Of a DNA stretch of 64,000 nt, positions 52,172 through 59,989 are shown piece by piece. The stretch is taken from contig CAJUOC010000006.1 of the NCBI GenBank assembly GCA_910587925.1, positions 32,338-96,337 of the forward strand, given 5' to 3'. The number at the start of each line of letters is the position of its first letter. Within the stretch, counting starts at the first letter, position 1. Origin of the DNA: an uncultured Muribaculaceae bacterium. Lineage in GTDB: Bacteria; Bacteroidota; Bacteroidia; Bacteroidales; Muribaculaceae. The notes under the pieces were generated by a model. The model ran no database searches. It was not told the DNA's origin and was given only the letters and a program-made list of their open reading frames with translations. The position numbers and the translations under genes are program-made.

Positions 52172-53580
52172 ACGCAAACGAATCTTCTTCCCCGGCGAGC
52201 CTCGGCAAAAGCTCCATAGGCCGTCTGCTGGTGCAGTATTCGGTACCGGCAATCATAGCGGCGGTGGCCACATCGCTCTACAATATCATCGACAGCATCT
52301 TCATTGGGCGCGGTGTCGGCCCCATGGCCATATCGGGCCTTGCCATCACTTTCCCGCTGATGAATCTTGTGATAGGCTTCTGCACGCTCATCGCCGCAGG
52401 CGGAGCCACCATAAGCTCGATTTTCCTCGGGCAGAAAAACCTTGCCCGCGCCACCGACGTGGTCAATAATGTGATGACACTGTGTGTGATACACTCGGTG
52501 GTATTTGGCGGTCTTACTTTCATCTTTCTCGACGATATACTGTATTTCTTCGGGGCCACGGAGCAGACCATCCCCTACGCGCGCGAGTTCATGCAGGTGA
52601 TACTCATCGGCACTCCGGTGTCTTACATCTTCATAGGGCTCAACAATATCATGCGCGCCACCGGCTATCCGCGCAAGGCCATGGTGTCGGCGCTGGTGTC
52701 GGTGGCTGCCAATCTGGTGCTCGCCCCTATCTTCATCTTTGTGCTCCGCTGGGGCATCAAGGGCGCGGCGCTGGCTACCATCTGCGGCCAGGGGGTGGCA
52801 TTTGTATGGGTGCTGTGGCACTTTTGCAGCAAAAGCAGCTATGTGCACTTTGTCAGGGGCGGCAGCTGGCTCAACACGGCCATCGTGCGCCGCGTGTATG
52901 CCATCGGACTGTCGCCGTTTCTGATGAATGCGACGGCTTGTTTCGTGGTGGTGTTTCTCAATAAATCGATTCTCGAGGTGGCGGGCCAGGCCGGCGACAT
53001 AGCTGTCGGGGCATACGGTATCATCAACCGCACCACCATGTTTTTCGTGATGATAGTCTTTGGCGTCACACAGGGTATGCAACCTATCCTGGGCTACAAC
53101 TATGGCGCCTGCGACTGGCCACGCGTGAAAGCCACGCTCCACAAGGGCATATGGATAGGTGTCACCATCACTACAATCGGCTGGGTGTGTACAGAGCTGT
53201 TTCCCGACAGCATCAGCTCGATGTTTACCACCGACGCGCAGATGATCTCCATCGCCCGCGACGGCTTCCGCATATTTTTCCTGTGCTACCCGGTGATAGG
53301 TTGTCAGATAGTGATACAGAATTACTTCCAGTCTATCGGCCACCCCACTCTGTCGATTTTCCTCTCGCTCACCCGCCAGCTGATATTCCTGGTACCGCTA
53401 CTGGCTATCCTGCCCGGCCATATGGGTATCGACGGTGTATGGGCCTCCACCGCCGTGAGCGACCTGCTGGCCTTCCTGCTCGCGGTGGCCACCATGATAA
53501 TAATGAACCGGCGCTTTGCCCGCCACTTTGCATCAATATCCTGCCATGAAGCACACCCTGCAACTAAGGCTCACTCCTGA
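52168..53580 (+). CDS. MATE family efflux transporter
   Basis: A 470-residue membrane protein with about 12 membrane segments. Family blocks include LLVQYSVPAIIAAVATSLYN, IDSIFIGRGVGPMAISGLAI and TQGMQPILGYNYGACDWPRV. It is distinct from the DinF-like MATE at 2.7 kb. The start is GTG 52168, inside the DoxX stop codon. It overlaps the next gene by 35 bp. The substrate cannot be predicted. Confidence 0.9.
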   Translation: MNANESSSPASLGKSSIGRLLVQYSVPAIIAAVATSLYNIIDSIFIGRGVGPMAISGLAITFPLMNLVIGFCTLIAAGGATISSIFLGQKNLARATDVVNNVMTLCVIHSVVFGGLTFIFLDDILYFFGATEQTIPYAREFMQVILIGTPVSYIFIGLNNIMRATGYPRKAMVSALVSVAANLVLAPIFIFVLRWGIKGAALATICGQGVAFVWVLWHFCSKSSYVHFVRGGSWLNTAIVRRVYAIGLSPFLMNATACFVVVFLNKSILEVAGQAGDIAVGAYGIINRTTMFFVMIVFGVTQGMQPILGYNYGACDWPRVKATLHKGIWIGVTITTIGWVCTELFPDSISSMFTTDAQMISIARDGFRIFFLCYPVIGCQIVIQNYFQSIGHPTLSIFLSLTRQLIFLVPLLAILPGHMGIDGVWASTAVSDLLAFLLAVATMIIMNRRFARHFASISCHEAHPATKAHS

Positions 53581-55102
53581 GCAGGCCGCCGTGCCGGCGC
53601 TGCTGTCCCGCGCTGTCGCCCGGGAGATTGGCGTGGCCGAGGCCGACATACTGCACACCGACATACGACGCCGCTCCATCGACGCGCGCCGCCGCCCGGT
53701 GTGTGTCAATCTTACGATCGACGCTTACACCGGCAGCTACGACCCGGCCGAGTCGATCCGATACGAGCCGGTAAGCTATCCCGACGTGAGCGGAGCGCGA
53801 CCGGTGACGGTGGTAGGAGCAGGTCCGGCGGGGCTCTTCGCCGCCCTGGAGCTGATTGAGCTGGGGCTGAAGCCGATTGTGCTGGAGCGCGGCAAGGACG
53901 TCGACGCGCGTCGACGCGACCAGGCCGAGCTGTGCCGCACGGGCGTGGTCGACCCCGACTCCAATTATTGTTTCGGAGAGGGTGGAGCAGGCGCTTACTC
54001 CGACGGCAAGCTCTATACACGCAGTGTAAAGCGTGGCCCGGTCGACAAGGTGTTGCAGATATTCCACACCCACGGAGCCGATGACTCGGTGCTCATCGAT
54101 GCCCACCCCCACATCGGCACCGACCGCCTGCCCGTCATCATCAAGGCGATACGGCAGACTATCGTCGCCCACGGCGGCGAGGTGCATTTCGGCTGCCGTG
54201 TGACGGGTATAGAGCTCGACGGAGAGGCTGTGACAGCGGTCACCACTTCCGACGGCAAGCGCTATCCGGCGCCTGTCATCCTCGCCACCGGCCACTCGGC
54301 GCGCGACACTTACCGTATGCTTCACTCGGGCGGCATCGGTCTTGAGGCCAAGGGTATAGCGGTAGGTGTGCGCCTGGAGCATCCGCAGCAGCTCATCGAC
54401 CGCATACAGTATCACAGCCCGCAGGGGCGCGGCCGCTACCTGCCGCCGGCCGAGTACTCGATGCTTACACGTGTCGACGGCCGCGCCGTGTACTCTTTCT
54501 GCATGTGCCCGGGCGGTGTGGTGGTGCCGGCGGCAAGCGCGCCGGGCGAGATGGTCGTCAACGGCATGTCGCCCTCCAACCGTGGTACGCGCTGGGCCAA
54601 CTCCGGCATGGTCGTCGAGGTACTCACCGACGACGTACCGGGCGACTCGCCGCTGCGTATGCTTGATTTTCAGGCCGACATCGAGCGGACTTTCTACGAG
54701 GCCGCCGGCCGCACTCTTGTCGCCCCGGCGCAGCGCATGACCGACTTTGTGGCGTCGCGGCCGTCGGCCGACCTGCCCCGCTCGTCTTACGCTCCGGGCA
54801 TCGCTCCGGGGCGCATCGACCTGCTGCTTCCCGCGGGGGTGGCGCGCCGGCTTCAGGCAGGTCTGCAGGAGTTTGGACGGAAGGCACGCGGATTCCTTAC
54901 CGCCGACGCCATCCTGCTCGGCAACGAGACCCGCACCTCGGCCCCGGTGCGTATCCCGCGCGACCGCGGCACCCTGCGTCACGTCGCTACCGAGGGACTG
55001 TACCCGTGTGGCGAAGGCGCGGGATACGCCGGCGGCATAGTGTCGGCGGCCATCGACGGTATCAATGTGGCCCGCGCCGTGGCTTCGGCTTACCCGGTAT
55101 AA
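53546..55102 (+). CDS. NAD(P)/FAD-dependent oxidoreductase (COG2509-like)
   Basis: A 518-residue flavoprotein. An N-terminal domain of about 85 residues (LQLRLTPEQAAVPALLSRAV and DILHTDIRRRSIDARRRPVC) precedes the FAD-binding loop VTVVGAGPAGLFAALELIEL at about 92-111. A conserved NYCFGEGGAGAYSDGKLYTR segment and a C-terminal GLYPCGEGAGYAGGIVSAAI flavin-contact block follow. The substrate of this widespread family is not established. The ATG at 53546 is preferred to an earlier in-frame start deeper in the MATE gene. Confidence 0.87.
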   Translation: MKHTLQLRLTPEQAAVPALLSRAVAREIGVAEADILHTDIRRRSIDARRRPVCVNLTIDAYTGSYDPAESIRYEPVSYPDVSGARPVTVVGAGPAGLFAALELIELGLKPIVLERGKDVDARRRDQAELCRTGVVDPDSNYCFGEGGAGAYSDGKLYTRSVKRGPVDKVLQIFHTHGADDSVLIDAHPHIGTDRLPVIIKAIRQTIVAHGGEVHFGCRVTGIELDGEAVTAVTTSDGKRYPAPVILATGHSARDTYRMLHSGGIGLEAKGIAVGVRLEHPQQLIDRIQYHSPQGRGRYLPPAEYSMLTRVDGRAVYSFCMCPGGVVVPAASAPGEMVVNGMSPSNRGTRWANSGMVVEVLTDDVPGDSPLRMLDFQADIERTFYEAAGRTLVAPAQRMTDFVASRPSADLPRSSYAPGIAPGRIDLLLPAGVARRLQAGLQEFGRKARGFLTADAILLGNETRTSAPVRIPRDRGTLRHVATEGLYPCGEGAGYAGGIVSAAIDGINVARAVASAYPV

Positions 55103-55115
55103 ACAGTTTTAAGAT

Positions 55116-55778
55116 ATGCGAAACATAGCCCTGTGCATGGTTGTTATGTCTTTGATAACACATTTTGACATGACTGCACAAGAAAAGACTCTCCCGGCTC
55201 CGTCGATGCAAGGCGGTATGCCGGTCAATGAAGTGGTGGCATCGCGCCACAGCTCCCGCACGTTTAACCCCGCCCGTGAGGTCCCCGACTCGGTGCTGGG
55301 ACAGATTTTATGGATGAGCGTAGGCGTCAACCGCGCCAAGGCCGACCATGATATGGGCGGCAACCCTGCCGACCGGTGCAACCCCACGGCCATCAACCGC
55401 CAGGAGGTGACGGCATACGTCTTCGACCGCGACGGCGTATGGGAATACATGCCGCGCACCCACTCGCTGGCATTGCGCGCCGAGGGCGACCATCGCGCGC
55501 TCATGGCCGGCACTGCCGAGTTCAGCCAGGATTTTGTGCTCGACGCTCCGGCCTCGATATTGCTCGTGACCGATGCCTCGCGCTTTGAGGGTGACCGAGC
55601 CATGGCCTGCGCGCTGCTCGACGCCGGCATAGCCAATCAGAATCTCAACCTGGCCTGCGCCTCGCTCGGAGTGGCCACCGTGCCGCGCGCCACTATGGAC
55701 GCCGCCGGCATATCGGCTCTGCTCGGCCTCTCGCCCATGCAGATTCCGGCGCTCAACAATCCCGTCGGATACGAATAA
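55116..55778 (+). CDS. Exported nitroreductase/SagB-like oxidoreductase
   Basis: A 220-residue flavin-dependent nitroreductase-fold protein with a probable signal peptide (about 1-21, ALCMVVMSLITHF). The core has EVVASRHSSRTFNPAREVPD, LGQILWMSVGVNRAK, INRQEVTAYVFDRDGVWEY and ALLDAGIANQNLNLACASLG, as in SagB-type oxidoreductases. Unlike the cytoplasmic nitroreductase at 20.6 kb it appears to be secreted. No peptide-modification partners are nearby, so thiazole/oxazole synthesis is not suggested. It is 13 bp from the FAD oxidoreductase and ends at a strong terminator. Confidence 0.83.
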   Translation: MRNIALCMVVMSLITHFDMTAQEKTLPAPSMQGGMPVNEVVASRHSSRTFNPAREVPDSVLGQILWMSVGVNRAKADHDMGGNPADRCNPTAINRQEVTAYVFDRDGVWEYMPRTHSLALRAEGDHRALMAGTAEFSQDFVLDAPASILLVTDASRFEGDRAMACALLDAGIANQNLNLACASLGVATVPRATMDAAGISALLGLSPMQIPALNNPVGYE

Positions 55779-55791
55779 ATCACCAAGTCAT

Positions 55792-55829
55792 AAAAAGAGC
55801 GGCGCCCCCGTGGAGGCGCCGCTCTTTTT
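55792..55829. terminator. Bidirectional intrinsic terminator
   Basis: AAAAAGAGCGGCGCC (55792-55806) pairs exactly with GGCGCCGCTCTTTTT (55815-55829) around an 8-nt loop. It separates the nitroreductase gene from the convergent dcp gene. Confidence 0.92.
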
Positions 55830-55852
55830 ATGCAGTCGGGTGATACGCGGTA

Positions 55853-57985
55853 TCAGTCGACCAGGCCGCGGTGGCGCAGCAGAGCCGCGGGGGTGGGCTT
55901 GTGGCCGCGGAAGCGCTCAAAGAGCACCATGGGATCTTCGGAGCCGCCGGCTTCAAGGATATTCTTGCGGAACGATGCCGCGGTCTCGGGATCAAATACG
56001 CCTTTCTCCTTGAAGAGCTCAAAGCCGTCGGTGTCGAGCACCTCGGCCCACAGATAGGTATAGTAGCCCGAGGCATAGCCGTCGCTGCCGAAGACGTGCT
56101 TGAAGTAAGGCGAGCGGTAGCGGAAGGTAAGCTGCGAGGGCATACCCAGCTCCTTGGCAAAGTCGGCCTCGAAAGCGGCCACGTCGACATCACCGTCGGG
56201 ATTGAGCGAGCCGTAGGCCAGGTCGAGCAGGGCGGCGCCAACGAGCTCGGCGGTCATGAAGCCCTGGTTGTGCTTGGCGGCGGCCTGCAGGCGGTCGATG
56301 AGCGAGTCGGGGATTACCTCGCCGGTCTTGTAGCTGCGGGCATAGGTGCGGAGCAGCTCGGGCTCAAGCGCCCAGTGCTCGTGTATCTGCGAGGGCAGCT
56401 CTACGAAGTCGCGGTCGACATTGGTGCCGGCCTGGCTCTTGAGAGCGGCGCGGGTGAGCATGCCGTGGAGACCGTGGCCAAACTCATGGAACATCGTCTG
56501 CACGTCGTCGATGCTGAGCAGCGAGGGAGCGTCGGCGGTCGGGCGTGCAAAGTTGGCCACGTTGAAGATTACAGGACGCGACGAGGTGCCGTCGGGCTCG
56601 GTCCACGAGCCTTTGAACTCGCTCATCCATGCACCCTGGCGCTTGGAGGCGCGGCTGAAGTAGTCGGTCATAAACACAGCGATGTGCTCGCCGGTGGCGG
56701 CATCGGTCACGTCGTATACGGTCACCTCATCGCAGTACTTGGGTGCATCGGGCATCTCGGTAAACTTCACGCCATACAGACGGTCGGCCATATTGAAGAT
56801 ACCGTTGCGCACGGAATCCACGCAGAAGTACTGGCGCACCTCGTTCTCGTCGAGATTGTACATGTGGGCGCGCACCTTCTCGGCATAATAGTAATAGTCG
56901 CAAGGCTCGATGGTGATACCGGCACCCTCGGCATCGGCCAGGGCCTGCATCTCGGCCACTTCCTCGCCGACCTTCTTCACGGCGGGCTTCCAGATCTGCA
57001 TGAGCAGATTGCGGGCGGCATCGACGCTGCCGGCCATCACATTGTCGGTCATATATGCGCCGAAGGTATCGAAGCCCAGCAGCTTGGCCTTCTTGGCGCG
57101 TGCCTGGAGTATCTTGTTGATTACGGGCAGATTGTTGTGCTCACCATCGGAGGCCAGAGTGGTGTAACCCTCGTACATCTGACGGCGCAGCTCGCGGTCG
57201 GCGGCATACTGGAGCACGGGCAGGCGACTGGGCGCGTGGAGCGTGAATACCCACTTGCCCTCGCCGAGACCGCGCGATGCGGCCTCCTCGGCAGCGACAG
57301 CCACCACATTGGCGGGCAGGCCGGCCAGGCGGGCGCTGTCTTCCACCACGATGCTGAATGCGTTGGTGGCGTCGAGCAGATTTTTGTTGAATGTCAGGAA
57401 GAGACCTGCAAGCTCGGTATTGAGCTCCGACAGGCGGGCCTTGTCTTCGTCGTTGAGCAGGGCGCCGTTGCGCACAAAGTCTTTGTAATACTTCTCGACT
57501 GCCAGGCGACGGTCGGGTGTCAGGCCGATGCTGTCGCGGTGCTCGTAGAGATATTTGAAGCGGTCAAAGAGGCCGGCGTTCATCGATATCTCATCCTGCG
57601 AGCGGGTGAGCTCGGGATAAAACTCCTCGGCGATGGCCACCATCTCGTCAGACGAGTTGGACTCCTCCAGGGCGCCAAACACGAGCACCACCTTGTTGAG
57701 CAAGTCGCCGGCATCCTCATACGCCATGACGGTATTCTCAAATGTGGGAGTCTCCGTGCTGGCGACTATCGAGTCGATGGCCTCGCGCTGCACGCGGATA
57801 CCCTCGCGCAGGGCAGGCAGATAGTCGGCTGTGGTGATTTTGTCAAAGGGAGGTATGCCGTAGGGGGTGTCATACTCCTCCAGGAATGGATTGGTGTGCA
57901 TTTCTTTCTTCTTGCAAGAGGGCAGCACAGCCACCGATGCGGCCACGAGGGCGGCGGTGGCGATGGTGATTAGTCTTGGTTTCAT
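55853..57985 (-). CDS. dcp: Peptidyl-dipeptidase Dcp-like M3 metallopeptidase, lipoprotein
   Basis: A 710-residue zinc peptidase that removes C-terminal dipeptides from oligopeptides. The N-terminus has a lipobox (LVAASVAVLPSC, lipidated cysteine about 24) followed by a KKKEMHTNPFLEEYDTP linker. The zinc motif is MFHEFGHGLHGMLTRA (about 492-507), with the third ligand in FVELPSQIHEHWALEPELL. The C-terminal RFRGHKPTPAALLRHRGL is typical. It would be anchored in the envelope. Its start overlaps the stop of a 49-codon ORF (ATGA), linking it to the lspA cluster. Confidence 0.93.
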   Translation of the reverse strand: MKPRLITIATAALVAASVAVLPSCKKKEMHTNPFLEEYDTPYGIPPFDKITTADYLPALREGIRVQREAIDSIVASTETPTFENTVMAYEDAGDLLNKVVLVFGALEESNSSDEMVAIAEEFYPELTRSQDEISMNAGLFDRFKYLYEHRDSIGLTPDRRLAVEKYYKDFVRNGALLNDEDKARLSELNTELAGLFLTFNKNLLDATNAFSIVVEDSARLAGLPANVVAVAAEEAASRGLGEGKWVFTLHAPSRLPVLQYAADRELRRQMYEGYTTLASDGEHNNLPVINKILQARAKKAKLLGFDTFGAYMTDNVMAGSVDAARNLLMQIWKPAVKKVGEEVAEMQALADAEGAGITIEPCDYYYYAEKVRAHMYNLDENEVRQYFCVDSVRNGIFNMADRLYGVKFTEMPDAPKYCDEVTVYDVTDAATGEHIAVFMTDYFSRASKRQGAWMSEFKGSWTEPDGTSSRPVIFNVANFARPTADAPSLLSIDDVQTMFHEFGHGLHGMLTRAALKSQAGTNVDRDFVELPSQIHEHWALEPELLRTYARSYKTGEVIPDSLIDRLQAAAKHNQGFMTAELVGAALLDLAYGSLNPDGDVDVAAFEADFAKELGMPSQLTFRYRSPYFKHVFGSDGYASGYYTYLWAEVLDTDGFELFKEKGVFDPETAASFRKNILEAGGSEDPMVLFERFRGHKPTPAALLRHRGLVD

Positions 57986-58131
57986 ATCAATAATATTTGA
58001 TTGTCTTGGATGATTATGTCGCCGTCGACATATGCCGTGCCGGGCGTCTCTCTCTCAAATGGCTCGACATGTACCCGGCCCCGGCACATACATACTGTGG
58101 CGAGGCCGCAGTCGCGCCCGTCGAGCCACAC
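57982..58131 (-). CDS. Possible 49-residue ORF between the DUF4296 gene and dcp
   Basis: A GTG-started frame of 49 codons whose TGA overlaps the dcp ATG as ATGA, like the other coupled genes here. The peptide starts with WLDGRDCGLATVCMCRG and ends YVDGDIIIQDNQILLI, a strand-rich pattern, with no family I recognise. In related genomes a longer gene may occupy this position, so it could be a remnant. It may also be chance in a short gap. Confidence 0.35.
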   Translation of the reverse strand: MWLDGRDCGLATVCMCRGRVHVEPFERETPGTAYVDGDIIIQDNQILLI

Positions 58132-58150
58132 ATGTCGCGAGAGCCAGCGC

Positions 58151-58972
58151 TCAGCCGGCGGCAGCGGTCGTGTCGGCCGGCTCCGGGGATGGGTCGGTAT
58201 CGGGGGCATTGTAGATGAATTGACGGTAATTGCGCGGCGCTGGGCCGTCTGCGCGCCTGCGCACCAGCGATACACTGTCGATGTATACAGGGCGATGGGC
58301 GTCGCGGTCGACGCGCAGCCAGCCGCGTATGCTGCGCAGCTCGCGGGTGGAGTCGGTATGGAATATCAGCTCGGGACGAGTATTGGTCGAGGGTATCGAC
58401 ATATTCTGCACCTCCACAGCCCCGTCGGCATACTCGGCACTGACCGCCCAGGCAGCCGACTGCGGAGCCGTGACGAGCTTCAGACGCCAGGTATATACAT
58501 CGCCGGCCTCCATATTGCGGTCGGCATCGATGGCAAAGGTGATGTACTGCGAGGGCGACCGGCGGTCTATCACATAAGCCTGTGCGGAGCTCCATACATC
58601 GACCGAGTCGCCCGAGACCGACATCACGCCGCCGGCTACGGAGCCGACCGCGGCAAGCCGCTCCTCGAGCAACTCGATGCTGCGCTGGGTCACTTCCTGG
58701 TATTTGCCGATATTGTGGCCATACCACACGAGCGACGAGTCGAAATCGGCCTCGCTCACGTCGTGGCGCATCAACACCGCGCGCCGTAGCACCTGCTTGG
58801 CAGAGTCGCTGCGGTACTGGCCCGAGTTGACGCTCACCACCGCTCCGGCCACTCGCATGTCGGCCATCAGGCGCGCCATACTCTCGGGCGGCACCACACC
58901 GCCCGGTGTACCCGAGCACCCCGCGGCCGCAGCGGCCAGAGCGGCCATTGTCGCATGCACCAGCTTACGCAT
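58151..58972 (-). CDS. DUF4296 domain lipoprotein
   Basis: A 273-residue predicted lipoprotein. The signal ends in ATMAALAAAAAGC, giving a lipidated cysteine near 19. The DUF4296 core covers the next 100 residues: SMARLMADMRVAGAVVSVNS, VLMRHDVSEADFDSSLVWYG and HNIGKYQEVTQRSIELLEER. The rest is strand-rich and ends in a low-complexity tail. The role is unknown. Its start overlaps the lspA 3' end by 8 bp, a recurrent ileS-traR-lspA-DUF4296 order in Bacteroidales as I recall it. Confidence 0.83.
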   Translation of the reverse strand: MRKLVHATMAALAAAAAGCSGTPGGVVPPESMARLMADMRVAGAVVSVNSGQYRSDSAKQVLRRAVLMRHDVSEADFDSSLVWYGHNIGKYQEVTQRSIELLEERLAAVGSVAGGVMSVSGDSVDVWSSAQAYVIDRRSPSQYITFAIDADRNMEAGDVYTWRLKLVTAPQSAAWAVSAEYADGAVEVQNMSIPSTNTRPELIFHTDSTRELRSIRGWLRVDRDAHRPVYIDSVSLVRRRADGPAPRNYRQFIYNAPDTDPSPEPADTTAAAG

Positions 58973-59597
58973 CCTTCTTGTCGCCTAAGGGGATATAGCG
59001 GGTATAGAATATGATGAGCAGAGCCATGCCCACGGTGATGGCCGAGTCGGCGATATTGAATACGGGGTCGAAAAACGAAAACTCCGACCCGCCTACTACG
59101 GGCAGCCACGATGGCCACGTAAACGAAAAAAGCGGGAAGTACAGCATATCGACCACAAGCCCGCGGAATACGGGAGCATAGCCCTCGCCCCAGGGCACGA
59201 AGTCGGCCACGAAGGGCGGCATGGGGTTGCTGAATATCTGCCCGTAGAATACGCAGTCGATGATATTGCCAAAGGCTCCGGCAGCTATCAGCGACAGCAC
59301 GGCCACATATCCGACCGGCACGGCACGGCGCCGCGCCAGCCGGCATATGTACCATATGAGCAGGCCGACCACGGCTATGCGGAACAGCGTCAGAAACAGC
59401 TTGCTGCCCAGCTCCATGCCAAAGGCCATACCGTTGTTTTGCACAAACCGCAGCTCAAAAAACGGCAGCACCGGCATGCTCTCGCCCAGATAGAAATGTG
59501 TCTTGATCCAAATCTTGACAATCTGGTCGATCACTATCACGGCGACTGCCACGGCCGAGGCCACGAGGGCATATTTCCGGGTCGGCGCCGCCATCAT
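58965..59597 (-). CDS. lspA: Lipoprotein signal peptidase (signal peptidase II)
   Basis: A 210-residue inner-membrane aspartyl protease that cleaves prolipoprotein signal peptides. Four membrane segments are visible. The first catalytic region is AAGAFGNIIDCVFYGQIF and the second is FDPVFNIADSAITVGMALLI, each with the catalytic aspartate. An inserted loop between them (about 130-170) is larger than in E. coli, as in other Bacteroidetes. Its first ATG overlaps the TraR-like stop (ATGA). It would process the lipoproteins encoded nearby, such as DUF4296 and Dcp. Confidence 0.95.
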   Translation of the reverse strand: MMAAPTRKYALVASAVAVAVIVIDQIVKIWIKTHFYLGESMPVLPFFELRFVQNNGMAFGMELGSKLFLTLFRIAVVGLLIWYICRLARRRAVPVGYVAVLSLIAAGAFGNIIDCVFYGQIFSNPMPPFVADFVPWGEGYAPVFRGLVVDMLYFPLFSFTWPSWLPVVGGSEFSFFDPVFNIADSAITVGMALLIIFYTRYIPLGDKKDA

Positions 59598-59980
59598 TTA
59601 TTTTTCTGTTGCTGCTCCTTGCCCTCGACCGACAGGGTGGCGTGGGGCACGATGCGCAGGCGCTCCTTGGGGATGAGCTTGCCTGTCACGCGGCACACGC
59701 CGTATGTCTTGTTGTCGATACGCACGAGGGCCGCGCGCAGATGGTTGATAAACACACGCTGACGCTCGGCCAGTCGTGCGGCTTCTTCCTTGCCAAGAGT
59801 GTAGGCGCCCTCCTCAAGCACTTTGAATGTGGGTGAGGTGTCGGCCACATCATTGCCGTCCTTGCCATTGAGCGAGCGGCAAAGATTGTCATACTCGTGC
59901 TGAGCCTTGTCGAGCTTGTCGAGTATAATCTGACGGAACTCCTCGAGCTCCTCGTCAGTGTAGCGTGTTTTTTCAGTCAT
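59594..59980 (-). CDS. TraR/DksA family protein
   Basis: A 128-residue protein with a coiled-coil N-terminus (about 8-75, EELEEFRQIILDKLDKAQHE) that could enter the RNA polymerase secondary channel. The C-terminal zinc-finger region, YGVCRVTGKLIPKERLRIVP followed by HATLSVEGK, retains only one of the four usual cysteines, so it probably binds no zinc. DksA-type proteins adjust transcription during starvation. It lies between ileS and lspA with overlaps or short gaps (9 bp after ileS), suggesting one operon. Confidence 0.88.
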   Translation of the reverse strand: MTEKTRYTDEELEEFRQIILDKLDKAQHEYDNLCRSLNGKDGNDVADTSPTFKVLEEGAYTLGKEEAARLAERQRVFINHLRAALVRIDNKTYGVCRVTGKLIPKERLRIVPHATLSVEGKEQQQKNK

Positions 59981-59989
59981 GGTATTATA

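Noticed and set aside
55116..55778. Peptide-modifying (thiazole/oxazole) cluster suggested by the SagB-like fold
   Set aside because: No YcaO, cyclodehydratase partner or precursor peptide is nearby, and the protein has a signal peptide.
55871..57973. 700-codon open frame on the plus strand opposite dcp
   Set aside because: It mirrors dcp almost exactly and its translation (many His, Gly and Ala runs, no domains) is a by-product of the GC-rich third positions of dcp.
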